Source of the DNA: Rhizobiaceae bacterium
GTDB taxonomy: Bacteria > Pseudomonadota > Alphaproteobacteria > Rhizobiales > Rhizobiaceae
Assembly: GCA_019635775.1 (NCBI GenBank)
Contig: JAHBYU010000001.1
Span: 558,001-622,000 of the forward strand
Length of the DNA stretch: 64,000 nt
Direction of reading: 5' to 3'
Of this stretch, positions 1-8,349 are shown piece after piece; position 1 is the stretch's first letter; every line of letters starts with the position of its first letter. The position numbers were made by a program, and so were the translations under genes. Below the pieces are notes generated by a model. It saw nothing but the letters and a program-made list of their open reading frames with translations. It was not told where the DNA came from and made no database searches.

Positions 1-1
1 C

Positions 2-292
2 GCGTATCGCGGCGCGCTGATCTTCGATGTTGAAATTGCGATTCAGGCGCCTCGCGAGGTGATTCACCTTTGCGATCTATGTATTGGAAAACCCTGCCTG
101 AAATCCTGTCCGGTCGGTGCCTATTCGCATGCCGGCTTTGCCTATCAGGATTGTCTCGCTCATGTGCGTGGGCCGGCTGGCGGGGCATGCCGGAGCGGCG
201 GCTGCCTCGACCGGAATGCCTGCCCAGAGGGAACGGCCTATCGTTACCGTGCCGACGAGCAGGCGTTCCACATGGCCGCGTTCATTCGCTGA
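2..292 (+). CDS. 4Fe-4S ferredoxin-like protein, 3' end only
   Basis: The reading frame is open from the left edge, so the start lies outside the window. The visible 96 residues contain a cysteine cluster of the form CxxCxxxPCxxxCP followed by several further cysteines. This is the pattern of a [4Fe-4S] cluster-binding ferredoxin-like domain, so an electron-transfer or Fe-S accessory role is likely. The gene ends at a TGA at 290-292, converging on the DUF442 gene. The family cannot be fixed from the C-terminal part alone. Confidence 0.6.
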   Translation, partial: AYRGALIFDVEIAIQAPREVIHLCDLCIGKPCLKSCPVGAYSHAGFAYQDCLAHVRGPAGGACRSGGCLDRNACPEGTAYRYRADEQAFHMAAFIR

Positions 293-302
293 GTGGTGCT
301 GC

Positions 303-641
303 TTACTCGTCCATCTCCTGGATCAGTCCGTAGAGATTGGTGCAGCGCGCGCCGGAACGGCAGTAGGCGAAGACCGGCCCTTCAAGTTCCTCAAGAGCCT
401 CCGCCTGTTCGGCGACGTTCTGTTCCGTGATCTGGCCGCTGATCACAGGAATATAGCGGAACGCCAGGCCTGCCGCCTCCGCCGCCTGCCTTACGCTTTC
501 GGCGGAAGGCTGGCCGGGCTGTTCTTCGTCCGGTCGGTTGCAGATGACACTCCGGAAACCTGCAGCCTTTACCGCCTCGATCTCATCGGGCGTGATCTGG
601 CCGCTAACCGAATAATCTTCGCTGATCTGACGGAATTCCAT
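303..641 (-). CDS. DUF442/TIGR01244 phosphatase-like protein
   Basis: This 112-residue protein begins MEFRQISEDYSVSGQI and carries the loop YCRSGAR near residues 94-100. That Cys-to-Arg P-loop is typical of the TIGR01244 family, which is related to dual-specificity phosphatases and often annotated as sulfur transferase or beta-lactamase hydrolase-like. I chose the ATG at 641 because GAGGAC lies just upstream and the family starts here; a longer frame exists but adds an unrelated N-terminus. It lies 89 bp downstream of aztC on the same strand and might be read through from it. The substrate is unknown. Confidence 0.8.
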   Translation of the reverse strand: MEFRQISEDYSVSGQITPDEIEAVKAAGFRSVICNRPDEEQPGQPSAESVRQAAEAAGLAFRYIPVISGQITEQNVAEQAEALEELEGPVFAYCRSGARCTNLYGLIQEMDE

Positions 642-730
642 GACTTGTCCTCGTAGGCAGGGGCGTTGAGCCACGGTTCTGCCACCGCTTTGCCGCCGGA
701 GCAAGCAAAGCGGTTTCGCAAAAGGAGGCC

Positions 731-1741
731 TCAGCTTCCCAGGATAGCGCCCTTGATCGCACCGATGTTGTGGCGCATCAGGTCGATATAGGTCGCCGCG
801 GGACCGTCAGCGCCTGACAGGGCGTCCGAGTAGAGCGTGCCACCAATCTTCAGCCCCGTCTCGCTGGCGATCTGCTCGATCAGCCTCTGGTTGGTGATGT
901 TCTCGACGAATATGGCCGACGCCTTGTCATGCCGCACCTGTTCGATGAGCTTCGCCACGTCCGCAGCAGAGGCTTCGGCTTCCGTTGAAATGCCCTCCGG
1001 TGCGAGGAAGGTTATGCCGTATGCATTCTCGAAATAGCCGAATGCGTCGTGCGAGTTGATGATCGTGCGCTTGTCGGCGGGTATCGCCGCGATGGTATCC
1101 TTCACCTCCGCTTCCAGAGCGTCGAGCTTGTCCGAATACGCCGCCGCGTTGGTCTTAAAGGTGTCGCAGTCCTCCGCGTCTGCCGCGCAGAAGGCATCCG
1201 CGATGTTTTTCACGTAGATCTTGGCGTTGGCGATGGACTGAAATGCGTGCGGATCGATCGGGCCGTGGTCGTGGCCTTCATGGCCGTGGTCATCGCCTGC
1301 GTCATTCGCCTCGTGCGCGTGGTCGTCCTGCGCCTCGTGCGCGTGGTCGTCGTGCGATTCATGCTCATGCGCTTCCTCCTCCTCTTCGGTGGAGAGCGGT
1401 TGCACGCCTTTCGTCAGTTCGACAACTGCGGCCTTCGTCCCGCTGGCTTCCACCAGGCGCTTCAGGAAACCCTCGAAGTGCAGGCCGTTCACCAGAACGA
1501 CATCCGCGGCGGAGACAGACGCCGCGTCGGCCGGCCGGGGTTCATAGACGTGAGCGTCGCCATCCGGCCCGACCAGCGTGGTCAGTTCAATTCGGTCGCC
1601 GCCGACATTTCTGGCGAAATCGCCGATGATGGAAAAGCTGGCGACCACGTTGAGCGGCTCTGCAGAATGGGCGGGCAGGGCGGTCAGCCCTGTTAATGTT
1701 ATAACAGAAAACGCCGAAGCGAGCCGAATGTACGGTTTCAT
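731..1741 (-). CDS. aztC: Zinc ABC transporter substrate-binding protein, AztC type
   Basis: This 336-residue periplasmic metal-binding protein starts with a signal peptide (about residues 1-26, ending AHSA). A His-rich loop of repeated HDDHAH and DHGHEG units lies at about residues 124-162. Candidate zinc ligands are the His in DAHVYEP, the His in DPHAF, the His in SHDAFGYF and the Asp in LYSDAL. The paired cysteines in FCAADAEDC and the LYSDALSG end match, from memory, AztC of Paracoccus better than ZnuA. It is the last gene of the aztABC operon, 12 bp after aztB. No aztD chaperone gene is visible nearby. ZnuA is the alternative name. Confidence 0.88.
   Translation of the reverse strand: MKPYIRLASAFSVITLTGLTALPAHSAEPLNVVASFSIIGDFARNVGGDRIELTTLVGPDGDAHVYEPRPADAASVSAADVVLVNGLHFEGFLKRLVEASGTKAAVVELTKGVQPLSTEEEEEAHEHESHDDHAHEAQDDHAHEANDAGDDHGHEGHDHGPIDPHAFQSIANAKIYVKNIADAFCAADAEDCDTFKTNAAAYSDKLDALEAEVKDTIAAIPADKRTIINSHDAFGYFENAYGITFLAPEGISTEAEASAADVAKLIEQVRHDKASAIFVENITNQRLIEQIASETGLKIGGTLYSDALSGADGPAATYIDLMRHNIGAIKGAILGS
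1697..1706. promoter_or_regulatory. Perfect Zur-core-like palindrome inside the aztC start region
   Basis: TGTTATAACA is a perfect 10-bp palindrome lying in the signal-peptide codons of aztC. It resembles the core of Zur operators upstream of zinc uptake genes. Because it is inside coding sequence it may be chance; function is inferred only. Confidence 0.3.
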
Positions 1742-1753
1742 GGTTTCTCCTTT

Positions 1754-2626
1754 TCAGGCTGTGCGGTGTCGGTGGCGGTTGATGCGGGCGCGCAGCACGC
1801 CGCGCGGTCCGGTGATGATCGAGAAGAGATAGGCGGCGCCGGCCGACAGGATGATCGCCGGGCCGGATGGTAGCGCTGCATGATAGGAGATCAGCAGTCC
1901 AGCCACGCATGCGGCGAAACCTATGGCGAGCGCCAGCAGGCACATCGTCCAGACGCGGTTTGTCCAGAAGCGCGCCGCCGCGGCGGGCAGCATCATGAGG
2001 CCGACGGAAAGCAGCGTCCCGAGCGCCTGGAAGCCGCCCACAAGGTTTAGCACGACCAGGCCCAGGAAAATGAAATGCACCGGCGTGCCAAGTCGGCTCA
2101 CCGAGCGCAGGAAGAGCGGATCGAGGCATTCGGCCACGAGCGCGCGCCAGAAGACGGCCAATGTCAGGAGAGTCACGGCGGCAATCGAGGCGATCAGGCG
2201 CAGAGCCTCGTCGTTCAGGGCGAGTACCGTCCCGAACAGCACATGCATCAGGTCGACACTCGATCCGCGCAGGGAAACGATCATGACGCCCAGCGCGAGC
2301 GAAATCAGATAGAAGGCGGCCATCGACGCGTCCTCCTTCTGGATCGTGAACCGCGACACAGCCCCCGCGCCCATTGCGACGATGACGCCGGCAATCAGCC
2401 CCCCAACCGTCATGGGTATGATTTCAAGCCCGTAGAGCAGGAAGCCGACGGCGGCTCCCGGCAGGATCGCGTGCGCCATTGCATCGCCGGCCAGACTCAT
2501 GCGCCGCAGCATCAGGAAAACGCCGACCGGACAGGAGGAGAGCGCTAGCATGAGCGAACCGGCGAGTGCGCGCTGCATGAACCCGAATTCAACGAAGGGA
2601 GCGATGAAGAAATCGTACATGGTCAC
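1754..2626 (-). CDS. aztB: Zinc ABC transporter permease, AztB type
   Basis: This 290-residue protein has about eight hydrophobic segments and the ABC-3 family features of metal permeases (LSLAGDAMAHAILPG near residues 44-58). It forms the inner-membrane channel for the AztC-delivered metal. Its start overlaps the end of the ATPase gene by 4 bp (ATGA), showing translational coupling. ZnuB is the older name for the same role. Confidence 0.88.
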   Translation of the reverse strand: MTMYDFFIAPFVEFGFMQRALAGSLMLALSSCPVGVFLMLRRMSLAGDAMAHAILPGAAVGFLLYGLEIIPMTVGGLIAGVIVAMGAGAVSRFTIQKEDASMAAFYLISLALGVMIVSLRGSSVDLMHVLFGTVLALNDEALRLIASIAAVTLLTLAVFWRALVAECLDPLFLRSVSRLGTPVHFIFLGLVVLNLVGGFQALGTLLSVGLMMLPAAAARFWTNRVWTMCLLALAIGFAACVAGLLISYHAALPSGPAIILSAGAAYLFSIITGPRGVLRARINRHRHRTA

Positions 2627-3450
2627 GCAGCCCTCGGGCCGTGACTATGATGGTCATGATCATGGCCGGCATGGACATGACCCTCGTGACCTACCCCGTG
2701 ATCATGAGCCTGGCCGTGCATGGGTTCGCACCACGGCGCATCGTCATGCCAGGCCTCGTCGAAGCGGCGGGCTTTCAGCAGGTTTTCCGGCGTCAGGACT
2801 TCGGTGGTCGCACCCCACGCGACCGGACGGCGCGCCAGCAGCAGCGTTTCGGGGAAATTGTCCCGGACCAGATCGAGATCGTGGGCAACCACGAGTACGG
2901 TGCGGTCCTCGCCGTGCCAGCGCTTGATCAGCGCGACAAGATCCCTGACAGTCCTTGCGTCGATCGCGTTGAACGGCTCGTCGAGCAGGATGATATCGGC
3001 ATCCTGAACCAGAACGCGCGCGAAAAGGGCGCGTTGCAACTGGCCTCCTGAAAGCGTGTCGAGCGTCCGGCCTTCGAAGCCTTCGAGCCCAACTCCCATC
3101 AGGGCCTGTTTCACGCGCGCCTTGTCCTCGGACGTGAAGCGGCCAAGCAGCCCGCGTTTCGGCCACAAGCCCATCGAAATCAGATCGATCACGCGTGCCG
3201 GAAAGCTGCGGTCCAGTTCGGATTGCTGCGGAAGATAGGCAACCGTCGCCCCCGAAACCACGACGCTCTGGCCTGCCATCGGCTTCAGTACGCCGACGAT
3301 TCCCTTCATCAGGGTCGACTTTCCCGAGCCGTTCGACCCGACGATGGCCGTCAGCGATCCCTGCTTCACCGTTCCGTTGAGGTGGTGAACCGCCGGATGA
3401 TCGTGATAGCCGAGCGTTAGATCGCGAAAGGTGAGGGCGGGTTCCGCCAT
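2623..3450 (-). CDS. aztA: Zinc ABC transporter ATP-binding protein, AztA type
   Basis: This 275-residue ATPase has Walker A GSNGSGKST (about residue 39), signature LSGGQLQR (about 139) and Walker B DIILLDEPF (about 159). The last 35 residues are His-rich (HDHHSHG), a common metal-buffering tail in zinc importers. It is the first gene of the three-gene operon. The Zur-like palindrome about 40 bp upstream suggests repression by zinc. Confidence 0.88.
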   Translation of the reverse strand: MAEPALTFRDLTLGYHDHPAVHHLNGTVKQGSLTAIVGSNGSGKSTLMKGIVGVLKPMAGQSVVVSGATVAYLPQQSELDRSFPARVIDLISMGLWPKRGLLGRFTSEDKARVKQALMGVGLEGFEGRTLDTLSGGQLQRALFARVLVQDADIILLDEPFNAIDARTVRDLVALIKRWHGEDRTVLVVAHDLDLVRDNFPETLLLARRPVAWGATTEVLTPENLLKARRFDEAWHDDAPWCEPMHGQAHDHGVGHEGHVHAGHDHDHHSHGPRAA

Positions 3451-3487
3451 GGTCGTGGGCTGCTCCGGTGAAGGGCTTTTGGGTATG

Positions 3488-3503
3488 TGATGTTATTACA
3501 TTA
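3488..3503. promoter_or_regulatory. Putative Zur operator upstream of aztABC
   Basis: TGATGTTATTACATTA is a near-palindrome (ATGT...ACAT arms) about 38 bp upstream of the aztA start. It resembles alphaproteobacterial Zur boxes of the ATGTTATAACAT kind. The location and target operon support this; binding is inferred. Confidence 0.5.
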
Positions 3504-3649
3504 GTCAATTGGCGAGCGTCGGGAAAAATGCGTTTGCACCTGTTGGTGGTGTGTCTCGGGGGATCGCGTCGATGTTTTGACGCCTGCGACTTGCCTTTTG
3601 CTCCAGCGGGACCTTATGGAGAGCCCGCAACTCAGGAAGGGAATGCCAA

Positions 3650-3994
3650 ATGACCATTCGCCGCATCGATGTCGGGGCTCGCATGAGCGCCATCGTCATC
3701 CACAACAACACCGTGTATCTCGCAGGCCAGGTCGGCGAAGGTAAAACCGTCGCCGAGCAGACGAAGGATTGCCTGGCTCAGGTCGACGCGCTGCTCGCAA
3801 AGGCCGGCACGAACAAGTCGAAGATACTGCAGACGATCATCTGGCTTTCGGACATGTCGACTTTCGACGAGATGAACGCCGTCTGGGATGGCTGGGTCGA
3901 TCCGGCCAACACGCCGGCGCGGGCCACGGGCGAGGCAAAGCTCGCTGCGCCGAAATACAAGGTCGAGATCATCGTGACCGCTGCGCTGGATTGA
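3650..3994 (+). CDS. RidA family protein (YjgF/YER057c/UK114)
   Basis: This 114-residue protein spans the full RidA fold. It has the conserved Arg in TPARATGEA (about residue 90), which in RidA contacts the carboxylate of enamine or imine intermediates. Homologues hydrolyse reactive imines formed by PLP enzymes; the exact subfamily is uncertain. The gene stands alone, divergent from aztABC, and ends just before a strong terminator. Confidence 0.85.
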   Translation: MTIRRIDVGARMSAIVIHNNTVYLAGQVGEGKTVAEQTKDCLAQVDALLAKAGTNKSKILQTIIWLSDMSTFDEMNAVWDGWVDPANTPARATGEAKLAAPKYKVEIIVTAALD

Positions 3995-4016
3995 TCGTAG
4001 CGCGCTCTGTTACGTT

Positions 4017-4049
4017 GAAAACGGCCGCTGCGTGCGGCCGTTTTCTTTT
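4017..4049 (+). terminator. Rho-independent terminator after the RidA gene
   Basis: A perfect 12-bp stem (GAAAACGGCCGC, loop TGCGT, GCGGCCGTTTTC) is followed by TTTT. It begins 23 bp after the RidA stop codon. Confidence 0.85.
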
Positions 4050-4136
4050 GGAGGTGGGCTGTGCTTGCGGGGAGCGGACAGAAAAATCTTCACACACCCC
4101 CAAGGATCGCCGAAAAGCCTTCGTCCAACAGGTCAA

Positions 4137-4700
4137 ATGATGCCGATGATGCTGGATGAAATCGAGCCTTCCGATCTCGATCTGATCGGCCAGGCCCGCA
4201 ACGGGGATGGAGAGGCTTTCGGCAAGCTTGTCGAGAGGCACTACAATTTCATCCATCGCGTTGCGTGGCGTTGGTCGGGCCGAAAGGCCGACGCGGAAGA
4301 CATCGCGCAGGAGGTCTGCGTTCGGCTTGGCCGCACAATCCGCACCTATCGCGGTGGCGGCGCCTTCACCACCTGGCTTTACGCCATGACGATGAATGCC
4401 GCCCGCGACCTGATGCGCAAGTCTGCCCGGGAGTCGGCCAAGGCCGAAGCTTTCGGCGTTCATGCCCTGATAGAGGGGCAGGGCGCGCAGGAGCCGGACG
4501 ACCAGGCGGAGCGGCTTTGGATGCAGGTTCGCAAGCTGTCCGACAAGCAGCGCGATGCCGTGCTTTTGGTTTACGGAGAGGGACTGAGCCATTCGGAGGC
4601 AGCGGACGTGATGTCCTGCGCCGAGGCGACAGTGTCCTGGCACATCCATGAAGCGAAGAAACGGCTGAAGGTACTGATGCTTTCGGCTGAGGAAGATTGA
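4137..4700 (+). CDS. ECF-type RNA polymerase sigma factor
   Basis: This protein of about 187 residues (ATG at 4137) has sigma region 2 (LVERHYNFIHRVAWRW, then DAEDIAQEVCVRL) and region 4 with a helix-turn-helix (LSHSEAADVMSCAEATVSWH). The frame extends upstream without a stop, but that part is unlike sigma factors and crosses the terminator region. The next gene, a membrane-anchored von Willebrand protein, starts within a few bases, so the two are probably a sigma/anti-sigma-like pair. The regulon is unknown. Confidence 0.87.
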   Translation: MMPMMLDEIEPSDLDLIGQARNGDGEAFGKLVERHYNFIHRVAWRWSGRKADAEDIAQEVCVRLGRTIRTYRGGGAFTTWLYAMTMNAARDLMRKSARESAKAEAFGVHALIEGQGAQEPDDQAERLWMQVRKLSDKQRDAVLLVYGEGLSHSEAADVMSCAEATVSWHIHEAKKRLKVLMLSAEED

Positions 4701-4702
4701 CC

Positions 4703-6700
4703 ATGGTCGATGACAACGAACTCAAGCGACTGGCGGGACTGAAGGCTCCCGCTCCGGGCGCCGAGGCCAAGGCCCGGGCGATTGCGGCCGCCATGCAGGC
4801 CTTCCAGGAAAAAGAGTCACTCGCGCCCAAAGGATCGGAAGCGGGCCATCGTCTCACGGATCGTCTGAGGGAGATCTGGAGAGAGATGATGCAGAAGAAG
4901 ATGCTCGCCGCGCCGGCGCTGACCGGCCTGATCGCGCTGCCGGTGGCCGGCTACACGGCTTTCTACCTGATGCAGGATGCCGGCCGCTTCGCGGGCAATT
5001 CGCCTGCCGAGAGCACAGCCGTGCGCCAGGAAAGCAGCAAGGTCGAAGGCGATACCTTCCAGGCCGCTCCGAAACCGGAATCCTCCACCCCGCCCCAGCA
5101 GATGGGCGAGGCCGAGATTGGCCGCGGCATAGCGATGCCCGCGCCGGCTGCCGAACCGCCGGGCCGCGTCGGCGTTGTCCCCGGCTCAACCGCAAGCTCC
5201 AAGTTGATGGCCGACGAGGCCTCGCGTGGTGTCGCGCCGTCGATGGACGCCGCGCCGCCAGAGGCCGAAGACCGCGAGCGCTTTGCCGAGTTCAAGACCA
5301 ATCCGGTTCGCTCGGCCGCAACCGATCCGGTTTCGACGTTCTCGATCGACGTCGATACGGCTTCCTATTCCTTCGTGCGCCGTTCGCTGAAGGAAGGCTA
5401 TCTGCCGCAGGCAGACACGGTCCGCGTCGAGGAGATGGTCAACTATTTCCCCTATGACTGGCAGGGACCTTCCAGCGCCGCAACGCCGTTCAACTCGACG
5501 GTCACCGTCATGCCGACGCCCTGGAACCAGCACACGAAGCTCATGCATGTCGCCATCAAGGGCTACGACGTGCAGGCGGCCGAGCAGCCGCAGGCGAATC
5601 TCGTTTTCCTGATCGACGTATCGGGCTCGATGAATGCCTCCGACAAGCTGCCGCTCCTGCAGTCGGCGTTTCGCCTTCTGGTGACCAAACTCAGGCCCGA
5701 CGACACCGTGTCCATCGTTACCTATGCCGGAGAGGCGGGCACCGTTCTCGAGCCGACGAAGGTTTCGGAACGAGCGAAGATCCTTTCTGCCATCGACAAT
5801 CTGCGGCCTGGCGGCACCACGGCTGGCGAGGCGGGCATCAAGGAGGCCTATCGGCTCGCACAGCAATCCTTCGTGGAGGGTGGCGTCAACCGTGTCATGC
5901 TTGCCACCGATGGCGACTTCAATGTCGGCCAGACCGACGATGACGACCTCAAGCGCCTGATCGAAAGCGAACGCAAGTCGGGTGTGTTCCTGTCCGTCTT
6001 CGGCTTCGGTCGTGGCAACCTCAACGACCGGATGATGCAGGAGATCGCGCAGAACGGTAACGGCACCGCCGCCTATATCGACACGTTGGCGGAAGCCGAG
6101 AAGGTTCTGGTCGAGGAATCTTCCTCGACGCTCTTCCCCATCGCCAAGGACGTGAAGATTCAGGTCGAGTTCAATCCGGCTGCGATCTCGGAATACCGGT
6201 TGATCGGCTACGAGACCCGGGCGCTCAACCGCGAGGACTTCAACAACGATCGGGTGGATGCCGGCGAGATCGGTTCCGGCCATTCCGTAACCGCCATCTA
6301 CGAAATCACGCCAAAGGGCAGCCCTGCGCAGACCATTGACGACCTGCGCTACGGCGAGGCCTCGACCAACAATGGCGGCATTGCCAATGCGGATGAGTAT
6401 GCGTTCGTGAAGATCCGCTACAAGCTGCCGACGGAAGACGTCTCGAAGCTGATCACCAAGCCGGTGACCAAGGTCAACGACGTCGCCTCCTTCGAGGCTG
6501 CCGATGCCGACCAGCGCTTCTCGGTCGCCGTCGCAGCGTTTGGACAGAAGTTGCGCGGTACCGCCCAGACTGCGTCCTACAGCTATGACGACATCATGAA
6601 GATTGCCACTGCCGCCCGGGGATCGGACCCCTTTGGGTACAGGTCCGAATTCCTCTCGCTCGTGCGCCTTGCCTCGGCGCTCGACAGCGGAAAGCAGTAG
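4703..6700 (+). CDS. Membrane-anchored von Willebrand factor A (YfbK-like) protein, possible anti-sigma fusion
   Basis: This protein of about 665 residues has a short cytosolic N-terminus (about 70 residues), a transmembrane segment at about 70-92 and a low-complexity linker. A YfbK-type N-terminal domain (FSIDVDTASYSFVRR) follows, then a vWA domain with the MIDAS motif DVSGS (about residue 303) and a C-terminal DUF3520-like part. A TTG at 4697 is in frame, but the ATG at 4703 has better spacing from AGGA. The N-terminal layout resembles an anti-sigma factor fused to an extracytoplasmic sensor; this is inferred from the adjacent ECF gene. Confidence 0.82.
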   Translation: MVDDNELKRLAGLKAPAPGAEAKARAIAAAMQAFQEKESLAPKGSEAGHRLTDRLREIWREMMQKKMLAAPALTGLIALPVAGYTAFYLMQDAGRFAGNSPAESTAVRQESSKVEGDTFQAAPKPESSTPPQQMGEAEIGRGIAMPAPAAEPPGRVGVVPGSTASSKLMADEASRGVAPSMDAAPPEAEDRERFAEFKTNPVRSAATDPVSTFSIDVDTASYSFVRRSLKEGYLPQADTVRVEEMVNYFPYDWQGPSSAATPFNSTVTVMPTPWNQHTKLMHVAIKGYDVQAAEQPQANLVFLIDVSGSMNASDKLPLLQSAFRLLVTKLRPDDTVSIVTYAGEAGTVLEPTKVSERAKILSAIDNLRPGGTTAGEAGIKEAYRLAQQSFVEGGVNRVMLATDGDFNVGQTDDDDLKRLIESERKSGVFLSVFGFGRGNLNDRMMQEIAQNGNGTAAYIDTLAEAEKVLVEESSSTLFPIAKDVKIQVEFNPAAISEYRLIGYETRALNREDFNNDRVDAGEIGSGHSVTAIYEITPKGSPAQTIDDLRYGEASTNNGGIANADEYAFVKIRYKLPTEDVSKLITKPVTKVNDVASFEAADADQRFSVAVAAFGQKLRGTAQTASYSYDDIMKIATAARGSDPFGYRSEFLSLVRLASALDSGKQ

Positions 6701-6773
6701 TGGCGATGACGGTCGTGTCCTTTCAGATTGGATTGTTCTGAACCGGGGACACGGCCGATGGGCGGGTGAGGCA

Positions 6774-6810
6774 GGCCGGCGGAGGCGGGGGCTTTCCGCC
6801 GGCCTTTTTT
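6774..6810 (+). terminator. Rho-independent terminator after the vWA gene
   Basis: A perfect 10-bp stem, GGCCGGCGGA paired with TCCGCCGGCC, is followed by TTTTTT. It closes the sigma/vWA transcription unit. Confidence 0.85.
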
Positions 6811-6827
6811 GCGTGCAGAACGCGTCC

Positions 6828-7274
6828 ATGAGCAGGCAGGCAGACGAGTGGGATATCGAGCGCACGGGCCTGCGCTCGCTTTCGTCGCGAGAGATCAAGC
6901 GGTTCTGGGACGGCTATGTCGCCTTCCGCAAGCCCGTCGAAATCGCGCATGGCAGCCTCTGGTCGCGCTGGCGTGCAGTATCCGACGACCTGGTCATATC
7001 GATCTATCTCACGAACCGAAGCGTCGGCGTGTTCGTGCGGGGACAACGGGGCGAGCGCTACAGGACAACGGTCGAACGGCTGTCGGCCTACGAGCCCGGA
7101 CTCGGGATCGCTCTTGGGGCAAGCCTGCGTGGCTACAAAGGCTGCTGCTATCTCAGCAACCATCCCCTTGCCGCGACCGATCCCTCAAGCTGGCCGAAAG
7201 GCTACGCATGGCTTGCCGAACGCGAGGAGCACTACCACCGCACGCTCGCAGAATTGCCGAGCGGTGACGCCTAG
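6828..7274 (+). CDS. Hypothetical protein, 148 aa
   Basis: The frame reads MSRQADEWDIERTG and looks globular and soluble, with a mixed charged composition, an FVRGQRGERYR segment and no membrane helix. I do not recognise the family. The ATG at 6828 is chosen because the upstream part of the frame runs through the terminator. It converges on bmt and overlaps its 3' end by 4 bp. Confidence 0.65.
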   Translation: MSRQADEWDIERTGLRSLSSREIKRFWDGYVAFRKPVEIAHGSLWSRWRAVSDDLVISIYLTNRSVGVFVRGQRGERYRTTVERLSAYEPGLGIALGASLRGYKGCCYLSNHPLAATDPSSWPKGYAWLAEREEHYHRTLAELPSGDA

Positions 7275-8284
7275 CCGCGCCGCCTGCGCCGTCCTTCGCC
7301 GGCATTCTGGCCCGAGCCGCTCTGGTCGGCGGTCTTGTTGCGCAGAGGGCCGATGCGCCCGACGATCGTCTCCACTGTCGGACGTTCCTGCTTAACGTGG
7401 CTGTCCAGCGCCTTCCTCATGGCGGCGAGGTGGGCGAAGGATGTGCCGCAGCAGCCGCCAATGATTTTCGCGCCGGAGTCGACGGCAAGCCGCACATAGT
7501 CCGACATCAGTTCAGGGGTTCCGGAGTAGTGGATCTCCGTTCCGCGAAATTCGGGAATGCCGCAATTTCCCTTCACGATGACTGTCGCGTCCGGTTTCTC
7601 AACCGTCATGTCGAGCAGGGAAGACAGGATATCGGATGCGCCGACGCCGCAATTCGCGCCGACTGCAACCGCCTTTTCTGCCAGCCCGTCCGCGACGTGA
7701 TGGACGTCCTTCGGCGCCAACCCCATCATCGAGCGGCCGGCCGTATCGAAGGAGAATGTATAGGTATAGGGCATGCCGACCTTGATGGCAGCCTCGGCTG
7801 CAGCCTTTGCCTCGTCCGGAGCGGACATCGTTTCGATCCAGGCAATTTCGGCGCCGCCGTCCTTCAGGCCCCTGATCTGCTCGGCAAAGGCTTCGACGGC
7901 CTCGTCATAGGTCATCGCGCCAAGCGGTTGCAGCAGTTCGCCCGTGGGCCCGACCGAGCCGGCGACGATCACCTTGCGGCCGGCCTTGTCTGCAACGTTG
8001 CGGGCAATCTCGGCGGCGCGCTTGTTCAATTCATGGACGCGATCCTGCGCATGGTGAAGCTTCAGCCGGTGGCGCGTCCCGCCGAAGGAATTGGTCAGGA
8101 TGATGTCGGCGCCTGCGTCGACGAAATTCTGGTGCAGCGCCGCGATCTTTTCCGGATCGCTTTCGTTCCACAGTTCCGGCGCCTCGCCGGAGGCAAGCCC
8201 CATGTTGAAAAGGTTCGTGCCTGTCGCACCATCGGCGAGGAGCACGCCCTTTTCAGCCAGCAGATCGTCAATCGGATTTTTCAT
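7271..8284 (-). CDS. bmt: Betaine--homocysteine S-methyltransferase
   Basis: This 337-residue barrel enzyme begins with the DGATGTNLFNMGL signature. It carries the zinc-binding cysteines of the homocysteine methyltransferase family in GANCGVG and GGCCGTS. It moves a methyl group from glycine betaine to homocysteine, giving methionine and dimethylglycine. The product could feed the dimethylglycine-dehydrogenase-like flavoprotein encoded at 15032-17602. The C-terminal RRRRRG tail is low-complexity. A possible operator lies upstream at 8323-8338. Confidence 0.9.
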   Translation of the reverse strand: MKNPIDDLLAEKGVLLADGATGTNLFNMGLASGEAPELWNESDPEKIAALHQNFVDAGADIILTNSFGGTRHRLKLHHAQDRVHELNKRAAEIARNVADKAGRKVIVAGSVGPTGELLQPLGAMTYDEAVEAFAEQIRGLKDGGAEIAWIETMSAPDEAKAAAEAAIKVGMPYTYTFSFDTAGRSMMGLAPKDVHHVADGLAEKAVAVGANCGVGASDILSSLLDMTVEKPDATVIVKGNCGIPEFRGTEIHYSGTPELMSDYVRLAVDSGAKIIGGCCGTSFAHLAAMRKALDSHVKQERPTVETIVGRIGPLRNKTADQSGSGQNAGEGRRRRRG

Positions 8285-8322
8285 GGGAGCGGGGCCTTCG
8301 AGGCGTTTCTTTAGATAAGGAT

Positions 8323-8338
8323 ATAAGCAAGTCTTTAT
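8323..8338. promoter_or_regulatory. Imperfect inverted repeat upstream of bmt
   Basis: ATAAGCAAGTCTTTAT has ATAA/TTAT arms and sits 39 bp upstream of the bmt start, in an AT-rich patch. It could be an operator for a methionine-pathway regulator of the SamR/SahR kind. The motif match is from memory and weak. Confidence 0.3.
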
Positions 8339-8349
8339 GTCCGGTCAAT

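Noticed and set aside
5186-6898. A 570-residue minus-strand open frame opposite the vWA gene
   Set aside because: The composition mirrors the third-position GC bias of the true plus-strand gene; it has no motif and runs through a terminator.
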